Source of the DNA: Clostridium sp.
GTDB lineage: Bacteria > Bacillota > Clostridia > Clostridiales > Clostridiaceae
NCBI GenBank assembly: GCA_028692255.1
Contig: JAQUXS010000011.1
Location: forward strand, 1 to 45,427
Direction of reading: 5' to 3'
DNA: 45,427 nt
The position numbers were made by a program, and so were the translations under genes. The first letter of the stretch is position 1; every line of letters begins with the position of its first letter. Shown here piece by piece: positions 16,956 to 25,650 of this stretch. A model generated the notes under the pieces. That model saw only the letters and a list, made by a program, of their open reading frames with translations. It ran no database searches and was not told where the DNA came from.

Positions 16956-17987
16956 ATGTTTAATTTTATGGAGTTAGATGACAAAATTAAGAAAAATAAT
17001 ATAGATAATTTTTATATACTATGTGGATTTAATGAAGATTTAATGAGAGAAAATATAAATAAAATAATCCATAAATCCATTAGCAGCGACTTTTTAGATC
17101 TAAATTATGTAAGGTATGATGGAAATACTGTAAAATATGATGATATATATAATGCTTGTGAAACGCTTCCTTTTATGAGTGAAAAGAAAGTGGTAGAAGT
17201 TTATAGAACAGATTTCCTTAAGGATAAAAGTACAAATGCAAATAAATATGGAAATGAAATAGTAAGCAAAATTCAAGCATCGGATTTTAAAGTCCCAGAT
17301 CACTGCATACTAATAATGTACTATGTGTTTAATAATAATAGAGAAAAAGTAAGTTTAAAGGTAAAAAAATTAAATAAAAAATGTTCAGTAGTAGAATTTA
17401 CTAAACTAAAGGGAATGGTTTTGCAAAAAAAGGTAAAAGAGCTTTTTGCTAAAAGAGGCAAAGAAATAGATAGGGCACTTTTGAGCTTTTTTTGTAGTAA
17501 AGTTGAAAATAATATAGATATAATAAAAAGTGAAGTTGATAAGCTTTGTGATTATACTGGAGAAAAGCCAATTGAAAAACAGGATATAATTGATCTTTCA
17601 ACATCTAAAAATGATGATGATATATTCAATCTTGTTGACTGTTTGTCACAAAAGAAAACAGAAATGGCACTTAATATTTTAGATGAGCTTATGTTTAGAG
17701 GAGAAAAAGCTACAGTTATACTATCAATGATAGAAAGACAATATGGTATTTTATTAAATCTAAAAATTGGAATGTCAAAAGGTGAAAATAAAGATGAACT
17801 TTCAAGAAGTTTAAGACTTCATCCTTATGTTTGTGAAAAAATGATGATACAGAGTAAGAAATATTCTATAAAACAAATTATAAGAGCAGAGGAACTTTGT
17901 CTATCAACTGAAAAGTCTCTTAAAAGTCAAGGTAGCGATAATAAAATAAAAATGGAACTCCTTTTAATTAGAACTGCAGGTATTTAA
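16956..17987 (+). CDS. holA: DNA polymerase III delta subunit
   Basis: 343 residues, the normal size for HolA. N-terminal clamp-loader domain FYILCGFNEDLMRENINKII, then YNACETLPFMSEKKVVEVYR, and a C-terminal collar domain with RLHPYVCEKMMIQSKKYS. HolA opens the beta clamp in the clamp loader. Its place after comEC and before rpsT is conserved in Firmicutes. ATG 16956 has AGGTG 6 bases before it; the frame 9 bases upstream is less likely. Confidence 0.93.
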   Translation: MFNFMELDDKIKKNNIDNFYILCGFNEDLMRENINKIIHKSISSDFLDLNYVRYDGNTVKYDDIYNACETLPFMSEKKVVEVYRTDFLKDKSTNANKYGNEIVSKIQASDFKVPDHCILIMYYVFNNNREKVSLKVKKLNKKCSVVEFTKLKGMVLQKKVKELFAKRGKEIDRALLSFFCSKVENNIDIIKSEVDKLCDYTGEKPIEKQDIIDLSTSKNDDDIFNLVDCLSQKKTEMALNILDELMFRGEKATVILSMIERQYGILLNLKIGMSKGENKDELSRSLRLHPYVCEKMMIQSKKYSIKQIIRAEELCLSTEKSLKSQGSDNKIKMELLLIRTAGI

Positions 17988-18032
17988 TTGAAATGATTAA
18001 TTTTGAGATGAACTAAAAATTAATATACAAAA

Positions 18033-18070
18033 AAATAAATAGCCGGTGTAAATCCACCGGTTTATTTATT
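18033..18070. terminator. Bidirectional terminator between holA and rpsT
   Basis: CCGGTG (18043-18048) pairs with CACCGG (18055-18060). The arms extend through an A-rich left flank and a T-rich right flank, so the structure can end transcription from both convergent genes. The right flank touches the rpsT stop codon. Confidence 0.8.
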
Positions 18071-18335
18071 AAGCATTTAAAGCATGTAGTTTAACTGCTA
18101 ATCTTGATTTTGATCTCGCTGCTTTGTTTTTATGTATAATTCCCTTTGAAGCAGCCATATCTAAAGATTTAACAACGTTAACGTAATTAACTTTAGCTTC
18201 GTCAATATTCTTTTCTGTAACTGATACTTCAAATTTCTTTATAGTAGTTTTTAAAGCGGATTTAATAATCTTATTTCTAAGAGTCTTAGTTCCAGTTACT
18301 TTTATTCTCTTCTTTGCAGATTTTATATTTGCCAT
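18069..18335 (-). CDS. rpsT: 30S ribosomal protein S20
   Basis: 88 residues, full length. [20 protein letters not shown] at the N-terminus and [20 protein letters not shown] near the C-terminus are the S20 signature. Ribosome-binding site AAGGGGGTGA precedes ATG on the minus strand. It is a single gene with its own strong promoter and a structured leader. Confidence 0.97.
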   Translation of the reverse strand: MANIKSAKKRIKVTGTKTLRNKIIKSALKTTIKKFEVSVTEKNIDEAKVNYVNVVKSLDMAASKGIIHKNKAARSKSRLAVKLHALNA

Positions 18336-18364
18336 TAAGTTTCACCCCCTTATAATATTCATAA

Positions 18365-18394
18365 CACTCGCAATTGGGGAATTACACACGAGTG
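18365..18394 (-). promoter_or_regulatory. Hairpin in the rpsT 5' leader
   Basis: CACTCG (18365-18370) and CGAGTG (18389-18394) form a stem between the rpsT promoter and start. It could be an autoregulatory leader element, but no family was recognised. Confidence 0.4.
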
Positions 18395-18416
18395 ACATCA
18401 TATTTATAACATATGT

Positions 18417-18445
18417 ATTATATCACTAAAGAACTTATGCTTCAA
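18417..18445 (-). promoter_or_regulatory. Sigma-A promoter of rpsT
   Basis: On the minus strand TTGAAG (18440-18445) and TATAAT (18417-18422) stand 17 bases apart, an almost ideal vegetative promoter about 80 bases before the rpsT start. Confidence 0.8.
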
Positions 18446-18468
18446 TAGAAAGTTTAAATAATGCAAAA

Positions 18469-18496
18469 GTATTGATTACTGCTATTTTAAATTATA
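18469..18496 (+). promoter_or_regulatory. Possible forespore (sigma-F/G) promoter for gpr
   Basis: GTATT (18469-18473) and AATTATA (18490-18496), 16 bases apart, loosely fit the sigma-G pattern. The only support besides sequence is that gpr is a forespore gene in Bacillus. Confidence 0.25.
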
Positions 18497-18549
18497 AGAA
18501 TATTATATAAAAATATGTGGAAAAATAAAAAAATAAGGAGTTGATAAAA

Positions 18550-19524
18550 GTGAAGAGTGTAAGAACAGATCTGGCGGTTGAAGCAAAGGAAATGTATGAG
18601 AAGGAAAATAAGTGTAAAATACCAGGAACCGAAATGTACAGCAGTGAAAACGGAAAAATAAAAGTAAGTACAGTCAAGGTTTGTGATAAGAGAGGGGAAG
18701 ATGCAATTGGAAAGCCAATAGGTACATATGTCACAATTGATATGCCAAGAAATACTTATTATGATCCTGATACTATGGATGATGTAAGCTGCACACTTTC
18801 AGATGAACTTTCAAAGGTTATTTCATTAAATGAAAGCAGTACTGTACTTGTAGCAGGACTTGGAAATTGGAATATAACCCCGGATGCACTGGGACCAAAG
18901 GTCATAGAAAGAATAATGATAACTAGACACCTTAGGCAATATGTACCAGACACCATAGATGAAGGAATAAGACCAGTATGTGCTGTTGCACCTGGAGTCC
19001 TTGGAATTACAGGCATTGAAACAGGAGAAGTGTTAAAGGGAATTATTCTTAAAATAAAGCCTGATTTATTAATATGCATAGATGCCCTTGCATCAAGGAG
19101 CATGTCAAGAGTAAACTCTACAATTCAAATAGGAACGTCAGGCATATCTCCCGGGTCAGGTGTATTTAATAGAAGAATGGAAATAAGCGAAAAAACCTTG
19201 GGTATACCAGTTATTGCAATAGGAGTTCCAACAGTTGTAGATGCGGCCACTATGGCAAATGACACTATTGATATGGTAATTGATGAGATGATAAATGAGG
19301 CCGATGAGGGAAAAGACTTTTATAGTATGCTAAAATCAATAGATAAAAATAAGAAGCAAAAAATGATTGAAGGTATACTTAATCCGTATATGGGAAATCT
19401 TATGGTTACACCTAAGGAAATTGACAGCGTAATAGAGGCTGTTTCAAAGATTATAGCTGGGGGTATAAACATTGCTCTTCAACCTGCTCTTACGAAAGAA
19501 GATATTGATCAGTATATGCAGTAA
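18550..19524 (+). CDS. gpr: Germination protease Gpr (spore protease, SASP-specific)
   Basis: 324 residues, peptidase family A25. The N-terminal SVRTDLAVEAKEM carries the segment that is autoprocessed in Bacillus. The core has VLVAGLGNWNITPDALGPKV, CAVAPGVLGITGIE, CIDALASRS and GTSGISPGSGV. Gpr degrades small acid-soluble spore proteins during germination and is made as a zymogen in the forespore. GTG 18550 lies 9 bases after AAGGAG; TTG 18541 abuts it. spoIIP follows, the usual gpr-spoIIP pair. Confidence 0.95.
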   Translation: MKSVRTDLAVEAKEMYEKENKCKIPGTEMYSSENGKIKVSTVKVCDKRGEDAIGKPIGTYVTIDMPRNTYYDPDTMDDVSCTLSDELSKVISLNESSTVLVAGLGNWNITPDALGPKVIERIMITRHLRQYVPDTIDEGIRPVCAVAPGVLGITGIETGEVLKGIILKIKPDLLICIDALASRSMSRVNSTIQIGTSGISPGSGVFNRRMEISEKTLGIPVIAIGVPTVVDAATMANDTIDMVIDEMINEADEGKDFYSMLKSIDKNKKQKMIEGILNPYMGNLMVTPKEIDSVIEAVSKIIAGGINIALQPALTKEDIDQYMQ

Positions 19525-19546
19525 TTATTTCAAGTCATAAAATAAA

Positions 19547-19578
19547 CCTTCCCATCATAGATTCTATTTGTAGGGAGG
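19547..19578 (+). promoter_or_regulatory. Possible hairpin over the spoIIP ribosome-binding site
   Basis: CCTTCCC (19547-19553) can pair with GGGAGG (19573-19578) with one bulged base. The right arm is the spoIIP ribosome-binding site. Confidence 0.4.
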
Positions 19579-19585
19579 TGATATT

Positions 19586-20695
19586 GTGTTTTCAAGGAGT
19601 ATAACAACCGGGCAAAGAATATTTGTAATTTTTGGTACCAGCATGATGATATTCTTAATAATGATATTTTCTAATGCTTATAAAGATCAAAAAGTTATGG
19701 CTAGTTCCAATGCAAGAAGAGGAAATATGTTCTTTGTGGGAATTATAAACTATACAATGCCATTAATTAAGGCACTTAATTTTGATGAGGAAGACATGGC
19801 AGAAAGCACATTCTCTGTAAAGGATGAAGTGCTTACAAGTATAGGTATAAATATAAAACATCCACAAAATATAATTGGAAAAGAAATAGCACTTTTTATG
19901 ACAAGTTCAAATATAAATAAAAATAGCAGCACAAAGGAAACATTTAATGATAGCAGTACAAGTACTTTTAATTTAAAAAATAGTGATGTTCAAAAAACAT
20001 CTATTGATGATAATTCAAATCAAAATAATAGTTCAAGTGGACAAAATAATATTTTTAATGTTTATGATAAAAGTTTAAAAAAGACATTAGACACGTCAAA
20101 GCCAGAGGTGCTTATATATCATTCACATACAACTGAAAGTTACACACCATATGGACCTGATAATATGGATGCCAGTAAAGATGTATGTGCTGTAGGGGAT
20201 GCTATTGCAAAGGAACTTCAAAATAATTATGGAATATCAGTTATTCATGATACTACTATACATAATGCTATGGCTTACAATAAAAGTTATGAAAGATCCG
20301 GAGAAACTGTAGATAAATATCTAAAAAAATATGGAGATTTTAAAATGCTTATTGATTTGCATAGAGATTCTTCTGATGATAAAAAAGCTCTTACTATGAA
20401 AATAAATGGTGAAAGTGTTGCAAAGTTTATGTTTGTAATGGCAAAGAAAAATCCACATTATGATAAAAACATAGCACTTGTAAACTCAATAGTAGATACG
20501 GCAAATAAGGATTTTCCTGGAATTTGCAGCGGAATTTTTTATTACAATTATGGAATGAATTTTTTTAATCAAGCAAAGAGCAATAACGCTTTTTTAATTG
20601 AAGTAGGATCTGACGTGAACACTATGGATGAAGCTAAAAATACAGGAAAGTATATTGCAAGGGTTATTGCACAGGTGCTTAATAAAAATAAGTGA
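19586..20695 (+). CDS. spoIIP: Stage II sporulation protein P (amidase/endopeptidase)
   Basis: 369 residues. One membrane helix (about 12-30) and a low-complexity Ser/Asn linker (about 110-155) lead to the SpoIIP domain with zinc ligands in YHSHTTESYTPYG and LIDLHRDSS, and EVGSDVNTMDEA near the end. SpoIIP cleaves peptidoglycan with SpoIID and SpoIIM during engulfment of the forespore. GTG 19586 is 7 bases after GGGAGGTG. Confidence 0.95.
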   Translation: MFSRSITTGQRIFVIFGTSMMIFLIMIFSNAYKDQKVMASSNARRGNMFFVGIINYTMPLIKALNFDEEDMAESTFSVKDEVLTSIGINIKHPQNIIGKEIALFMTSSNINKNSSTKETFNDSSTSTFNLKNSDVQKTSIDDNSNQNNSSSGQNNIFNVYDKSLKKTLDTSKPEVLIYHSHTTESYTPYGPDNMDASKDVCAVGDAIAKELQNNYGISVIHDTTIHNAMAYNKSYERSGETVDKYLKKYGDFKMLIDLHRDSSDDKKALTMKINGESVAKFMFVMAKKNPHYDKNIALVNSIVDTANKDFPGICSGIFYYNYGMNFFNQAKSNNAFLIEVGSDVNTMDEAKNTGKYIARVIAQVLNKNK

Positions 20696-20713
20696 ATAAA
20701 AAATAGTAAAAAA

Positions 20714-20743
20714 GTACATCCTTTAGCTAAAGGAGGTATTTTT
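20714..20743 (+). terminator. Terminator-like hairpin that contains the next gene's ribosome-binding site
   Basis: TACATCCTTT (20715-20724) pairs with AAAGGAGGTA (20729-20738) with one mismatch and an AGCT loop, followed by seven T. It has the form of an intrinsic terminator, yet AGGAGGT in its right arm is the ribosome-binding site of the gene starting at 20746. Confidence 0.65.
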
Positions 20744-20745
20744 TT

Positions 20746-21246
20746 ATGAAAAAAAAGGTATGTTTTATAATTACTTTATTTATAATTATTTTAGGATGTG
20801 TCATCTGCAATATACAGTTAAATAGAAATATATATTGTAATGAAATTCATATGAAAGCCTCGGAAGAAAGTTATAGAAATAGTGAAAACAAATATAACAT
20901 TGATGACATGGAAGAGAAATTGGATAAATTACAAGATAAAATAGATAATCCATCAAAGTATAAAAATAATGATTCTGATATTGTGTTTAAGGTAAAAGTA
21001 CCTAAATTAAGGGTGCTTTTTAGCATGGAGCCTTTTGACTTGAGATTCGAAACTCAGCATCACAGTATATGTTTTAACCAAAAGCAAATATATAATATTG
21101 AAAAAAATATAGAACTTCAAAAATACTACATAAATAATAAAATTTCAAGTTTTACTAAAAATATAGTGGACTTTAAAAGTAAAAATTCTATACTTAAATA
21201 CAGGTTATCTCAAATAAAAACTGAGTACGGTAACTTTCTATTTTAG
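20746..21246 (+). CDS. Secreted or membrane-anchored protein of unknown function
   Basis: 166 residues, not recognised. The N-terminus MKKKVCFIITLFIIILGCVI is a basic start plus hydrophobic helix, a signal peptide or anchor; the Gly-Cys at its end is not a clean lipobox. A charged helix rich in Asp/Glu/Lys follows (DDMEEKLDKLQDKID, about 52-66), probably a short coiled coil. The rest is Lys/Asn-rich. It sits between spoIIP and lepA and is preceded by a terminator-like hairpin, so it is likely to be controlled separately from spoIIP. A sporulation role is only a guess from position. Confidence 0.7.
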   Translation: MKKKVCFIITLFIIILGCVICNIQLNRNIYCNEIHMKASEESYRNSENKYNIDDMEEKLDKLQDKIDNPSKYKNNDSDIVFKVKVPKLRVLFSMEPFDLRFETQHHSICFNQKQIYNIEKNIELQKYYINNKISSFTKNIVDFKSKNSILKYRLSQIKTEYGNFLF

Positions 21247-21348
21247 ATTCATACTTAAATATAAAATCTCTCATAAAGCCACCACTGCTTGTCTTTGTGG
21301 CAGTTCATTAGATAATATGTTATTATATAGTATAGATAAGAATGTTAT

Positions 21349-21376
21349 TTGATAAATTTCAAGTATAAAATAAAAT
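21349..21376 (+). promoter_or_regulatory. Candidate lepA promoter
   Basis: TTGATA (21349-21354) and TAAAAT (21371-21376) with a 16-base spacer lie within the 231-base gap before lepA. The gap also holds a small GCCAC/GTGGC hairpin (21278-21301) and the repeat at 21386. Confidence 0.45.
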
Positions 21377-21385
21377 AAAAATAAA

Positions 21386-21413
21386 AATGATCAATGCACG
21401 AATGGTGATCAAT
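21386..21413. repeat. Isolated copy of the GATC-containing repeat before lepA
   Basis: AATGATCAATGCAC (21386-21399) is an exact 14-base match to the reverse complement of 9693-9706 in the carboxypeptidase repeat block. A degenerate second half AATGGTGATCAAT (21401-21413) follows. Confidence 0.7.
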
Positions 21414-21477
21414 AAATAAATTATAATTTTATTGAGGATTTCTACATTGATAATTGAACTGTAGTGGGGGGTAAACG

Positions 21478-23283
21478 ATGCAAGGTAAAAAAGAAGATTA
21501 TATAAGAAATTTTTGTATAGTTGCACATATAGATCATGGTAAGTCCACTCTAGCAGATAGACTTTTAGAGATGACAGGGACACTTACTAAAAGAGAAATG
21601 GAAGAACAAGTACTTGATAATATGGAGATTGAAAGGGAAAGAGGAATAACTATAAAGTCACAAGCTGCTAGACTTGTATACAAAGCTGATGACAAAAATG
21701 AGTACATATTCAATCTTATAGATACTCCAGGACACGTAGATTTTGGGTATGAAGTGTCAAGAAGTCTTGCTGCCTGTGAAGGTGCAATACTTATAGTTGA
21801 TGCTACTCAGGGAATTCAAGCACAAACTCTTGCTAACTGTTACATGGCAGCAGATCATGGACTTGAAATTGTACCAGTAATAAATAAGATAGACCTTCCA
21901 AGTGCAAGACCTGATGAAGTAAAAAAGGAAATTGAAGATATAATAGGAATTGATGCAAGTGATGCACCTTTAATATCCGCCAAAACAGGACTTAATGTTG
22001 AGGATGTTTTAAAAGCAGTTGTAGAAAAAATACCTGCTCCACATGGGGATGAGAATGCTCCATTAAAGGCACTTATATTTGATTCACTTTACGACAGCTA
22101 TAAAGGTGTTGTGAATTATGTAAGGGTTAGAGAGGGAGAAATTAAAGTAGGCACTAAAATAAAGCTTATGGCAGCAAATAAAGAATATGAGGTTACAGAA
22201 GTTGGTGTATTTACTCCAGGATTCTATCCAGTAAAAAAACTTAGTGCAGGAGATGTTGGATACGTAGTTGCTTCAATGAAAAATGTAAGAGATGCGCGAG
22301 TAGGAGATACAATAACAGAGGCAGATAGACCTACACAAGAGGCACTTCCAGGATACAGACCAGCAGTTTCAATGGTATACAGTGGAATATATCCAGTAGA
22401 TGGTGCAAAATATGATGAACTTAAAGAGTCACTTGGAAAGCTTCAGGTAAATGATGCTTCACTTAATTTTGAACCAGAAACATCTATTGCACTTGGCTTT
22501 GGATTTAGATGTGGATTTTTAGGGCTTTTACACATGGAAATAATTCAAGAAAGGCTTGAAAGAGAATTTAATTTAGACATAATAACAACAGCCCCATCGG
22601 TTATATATAAAGTAACTAAAACTGATGGCGTTTGTATTGATATAACAAATCCAACAAATTTACCAGACCCAAGTGAAATAAGCTTTATGGAGGAACCTAT
22701 AGTAAAGGCATCTATTATTGTGCCTTCTGAGTATGTTGGTGCTGTAATGCAACTTTGTCAGGATAGAAGAGGCATATTTGTAGATATGCAGTATATAGAA
22801 ACTACAAGGGTTATGCTAAATTATAAAATGCCACTAAATGAAATAATATTTGACTTTTTCGATGTACTTAAATCAAAAAGTAGAGGATATGCTTCATTTG
22901 ATTATGAGTTAGATGGATATACAAGAACGGAACTTGTAAAACTTGATATACTTTTAAATGGAGATGTAGTTGACGCCCTATCAATGATAGTACCAGAGGG
23001 AGGTGCTTATCATAAAGGAAGGGCAATAGCTGAAAAACTTAAGGATATAATACCAAGACAGATGTTTGAAATACCAATTCAAGCAACAGTTGGTTCTAAG
23101 ATAATTGCAAGAGAAACAGTAAAAGCACTTAGAAAAGATGTACTTGCTAAGTGTTATGGTGGAGACATAAGTAGAAAGAAGAAACTTCTTGAAAAGCAAA
23201 AACAGGGTAAAAAGAGAATGAGGCAAGTAGGAAATGTTGAGATACCTCAAGAAGCATTTATGTCAATACTTAAAGTTGACTAA
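21478..23283 (+). CDS. lepA: Elongation factor 4 (LepA), translational GTPase
   Basis: 601 residues, full length. The G domain has [34 protein letters not shown] and [11 protein letters not shown]. Domains II and III and the EF-G-like C-terminus follow, with the LepA-specific end [20 protein letters not shown]. LepA back-translocates or re-activates stalled ribosomes and helps 30S assembly. The ribosome-binding site GGGGGGTAA is close to ATG. hemW follows immediately, as in Bacillus. Confidence 0.98.
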   Translation: MQGKKEDYIRNFCIVAHIDHGKSTLADRLLEMTGTLTKREMEEQVLDNMEIERERGITIKSQAARLVYKADDKNEYIFNLIDTPGHVDFGYEVSRSLAACEGAILIVDATQGIQAQTLANCYMAADHGLEIVPVINKIDLPSARPDEVKKEIEDIIGIDASDAPLISAKTGLNVEDVLKAVVEKIPAPHGDENAPLKALIFDSLYDSYKGVVNYVRVREGEIKVGTKIKLMAANKEYEVTEVGVFTPGFYPVKKLSAGDVGYVVASMKNVRDARVGDTITEADRPTQEALPGYRPAVSMVYSGIYPVDGAKYDELKESLGKLQVNDASLNFEPETSIALGFGFRCGFLGLLHMEIIQERLEREFNLDIITTAPSVIYKVTKTDGVCIDITNPTNLPDPSEISFMEEPIVKASIIVPSEYVGAVMQLCQDRRGIFVDMQYIETTRVMLNYKMPLNEIIFDFFDVLKSKSRGYASFDYELDGYTRTELVKLDILLNGDVVDALSMIVPEGGAYHKGRAIAEKLKDIIPRQMFEIPIQATVGSKIIARETVKALRKDVLAKCYGGDISRKKKLLEKQKQGKKRMRQVGNVEIPQEAFMSILKVD

Positions 23284-23301
23284 ATGAAGAGAGGTAGTAA
23301 T

Positions 23302-24423
23302 ATGGAAAAATCAGCATTATATGTTCATATACCATTTTGCAAACAAAAATGTCTTTACTGTGATTTTCCATCATTTTGTAATGTGGATTTTTTAATGGAA
23401 GATTACATTGATGCATTGGTGATTGAACTTAAAAAGATTGAAGGAAACAAAATATCAACTATATTTATAGGTGGGGGAACTCCCACCTACCTTAGTTTAC
23501 AGGCTCTTAAAAAACTAAAAAAGGTTTTTTTAGAACTGGATATAGACAAAAAAATAGAATTCACAGTTGAAGGTAATCCAGGAACTTTTTCAAAGAAAAA
23601 ACTTGAAATTTTAAAATCCATGGGAGTAAATAGACTTAGTATAGGACTTCAAGCAGTTCAAGACAAGCTTTTAAAAGAATTGGGAAGGATACATAATTTT
23701 AACGAGTTTTTAGAAAGCTATAATATTGCAAGAAAAGTAGGGTTTGAAAATATAAATATTGATCTTATGTTTGGACTTCCAAATCAAAGCTTTGATGATT
23801 GGAAAAAGACGCTTAATGAGGTCTTAAAGTTAAATCCCCAGCATTTATCCTGCTACAGTTTAATTATTGAAGAGGGAACACCATTTTATAAGCTATATAA
23901 TGAAGATAATCTTCCAGAAGAAGATTTAGTTTTAAAGATGTATGAATATACAAAAGAAATCCTTAAACAAAATGGGTATAATCACTATGAAATATCAAAT
24001 TTTGCAAAGGAAGGATATGAGTGCAGACACAATCTTGTTTATTGGGAACTTTTAAATTATATTGGAGTGGGTTCCAGTTCACATTCATATTATAATGGCA
24101 AAAGGTATAAAAATGAGGCAAATGTAAAAAAATATATAGAAAAAATTAATGAAAATGGAAGTGCAGTAATAGAAGAACACCAAAACAGTTTAGAAGATGA
24201 TATGGAAGAATTTGTGTTTCTTGGACTTAGAAAAATGGACGGAATTTCTATATATGAATTCAAAAAAAGGTTTGGAAAAGACATATATTCTGTATATGGC
24301 AAGGTAATAGAAAAATATCAAAAGGATAAAATGATTTTTCTAAAGAATGGCAGATTAAGCTTGTCTTCAAGGGGTATAAACATATCAAATTACATTTTAA
24401 GTGACTTCATAATTGAAGTGTAG
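23302..24423 (+). CDS. hemW: Radical SAM heme chaperone HemW
   Basis: 373 residues. The N-terminal iron-sulfur motif HIPFCKQKCLYCDF carries CxxxCxxC with the following aromatic residue, then IGGGTPTYL and VEGNPGTF. The C-terminal HemN-type domain has FVFLGLRKMDGI. HemW passes heme to membrane partners and is not the coproporphyrinogen oxidase HemN, with which it is often confused. ATG 23302 follows AGAGGT by 7 bases; an in-frame ATG at 23284 directly follows the lepA stop but lacks a ribosome-binding site. Confidence 0.93.
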   Translation: MEKSALYVHIPFCKQKCLYCDFPSFCNVDFLMEDYIDALVIELKKIEGNKISTIFIGGGTPTYLSLQALKKLKKVFLELDIDKKIEFTVEGNPGTFSKKKLEILKSMGVNRLSIGLQAVQDKLLKELGRIHNFNEFLESYNIARKVGFENINIDLMFGLPNQSFDDWKKTLNEVLKLNPQHLSCYSLIIEEGTPFYKLYNEDNLPEEDLVLKMYEYTKEILKQNGYNHYEISNFAKEGYECRHNLVYWELLNYIGVGSSSHSYYNGKRYKNEANVKKYIEKINENGSAVIEEHQNSLEDDMEEFVFLGLRKMDGISIYEFKKRFGKDIYSVYGKVIEKYQKDKMIFLKNGRLSLSSRGINISNYILSDFIIEV

Positions 24424-24516
24424 ATAAAAACAGCGAATTAGTTAAATAAATAGCGCAATATTAATATAATCAAATAAAATGGCAAATTAAGACTTGAATT
24501 GTCTTTGTTAAAAAAG

Positions 24517-24545
24517 TTGACAAATATAATAAGCAGTGTTATTTT
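24517..24545 (+). promoter_or_regulatory. Sigma-A promoter of the hrcA operon
   Basis: A perfect TTGACA at 24517-24522 and TATTTT at 24540-24545 with 17-base spacing, directly upstream of the CIRCE operator. Confidence 0.75.
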
Positions 24546-24558
24546 TAAATCATGATAA

Positions 24559-24585
24559 TTAGCACTCGATAAGAGTGAGTGCTAA
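24559..24585 (+). promoter_or_regulatory. CIRCE operator for HrcA
   Basis: TTAGCACTC (24559-24567), a 9-base spacer, then GAGTGCTAA (24577-24585): an exact match to the CIRCE inverted repeat, located just after the -10 box and 16 bases before hrcA. It lets HrcA repress its own operon until heat shock. Confidence 0.98.
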
Positions 24586-24601
24586 TAAAGAGGTGATAAT
24601 C

Positions 24602-25645
24602 ATGGATATGGATGAAAGAAAACTTAGTATACTTCAAGCTATAATAAATGATTATATATATACTGCAGAGCCTGTAGGATCAAGGACTATAGCTAAAAAA
24701 TATAATTTAGGTATAAGTTCTGCAACTATAAGAAATGAGATGGCTGATCTTGAAGATATGGGTTACATTGAGCAACTTCATAGTTCATCTGGAAGAAAGC
24801 CTTCAGATAAAGGTTACAGGTTGTATGTAGATAAAATCATGCAAATTTCAGATTTAACTCCAAAAGAAGAGTATATCATTAAAAATGAATTAATAAATAA
24901 TGCATTATACGAAGTTGATAAAATTGTTAAGCAAGCTTCTGTACTTTTATCTGAACTTACAAATCTCATAAGTGTTGTGAAGACTCCTTCAGTTATGGAA
25001 AGCAGAATAAAATCAGTACAGCTTATAAGTATAGATGAATTCAATGTGGTGTCAGTTATAGTAACTGATAGTGGTCTTATTAAAAACAATATTATAAGAC
25101 TTAAAAAAACAGTTAGAGGTAATGACATTGAAAAAATTAGCAGAATATTAAATGCAAGGCTTAAAAATTTATCTATAAACATGATTAATCTTGAAGTTAT
25201 AAATAACTTAAAGAAGGATCTCTATGGATATGAAGATATTTTTGATGCCATTATACCTCATCTTTATGATAGTTTAAGGAAAAGTGATGAAGGAGAGGTA
25301 TTTAGTGAAGGAGTTACCAATATTCTGGAATATCCAGAATATAAAGATATAGAAAAAGCAAAAGAATTATTGTCTTTTATTGATAATGGTAATAATATGT
25401 TTAATATTTTAGACAGTAAATCTAAAATATCAATATTAATTGGTAATGAAAATAATCTTGAAAGGGCTAAAGACTGTAGTATAATAACAGCTGTGTATAG
25501 TCTTGGAGATAGGCCTCTTGGTACAATAGGTGTAATAGGTCCAACTAGAATACCATATTCTAAAGTTGTTTCTATATTAATAAAATTAACAAATGAATTA
25601 AGCAAAAATATTAATAAGATGTATCTTGATAATGATGAGAGGTGA
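24602..25645 (+). CDS. hrcA: Heat-inducible transcription repressor HrcA
   Basis: 347 residues. The N-terminal winged helix has TAEPVGSRTIAKKY and ISSATIRNEMADLE, followed by QLHSSSGRKPSDKGYRLYVD. A GAF-like dimerisation region and an C-terminal ILIGNENN segment follow. HrcA binds CIRCE and needs GroEL for activity. ATG 24602 lies 5-6 bases after GAGGTG. It is the first gene of hrcA-grpE-dnaK-dnaJ. Confidence 0.97.
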   Translation: MDMDERKLSILQAIINDYIYTAEPVGSRTIAKKYNLGISSATIRNEMADLEDMGYIEQLHSSSGRKPSDKGYRLYVDKIMQISDLTPKEEYIIKNELINNALYEVDKIVKQASVLLSELTNLISVVKTPSVMESRIKSVQLISIDEFNVVSVIVTDSGLIKNNIIRLKKTVRGNDIEKISRILNARLKNLSINMINLEVINNLKKDLYGYEDIFDAIIPHLYDSLRKSDEGEVFSEGVTNILEYPEYKDIEKAKELLSFIDNGNNMFNILDSKSKISILIGNENNLERAKDCSIITAVYSLGDRPLGTIGVIGPTRIPYSKVVSILIKLTNELSKNINKMYLDNDER

Positions 25646-25650
25646 AGTTA

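Noticed and set aside
21278-21301. GCCAC/GTGGC hairpin after the orphan at 20746
   Set aside because: Only five pairs, 14-base loop and no T run; too weak to call a terminator.
23302-24423. Calling this gene oxygen-independent coproporphyrinogen oxidase (HemN)
   Set aside because: Length, CxxxCxxC context and place next to lepA match HemW, the heme chaperone.
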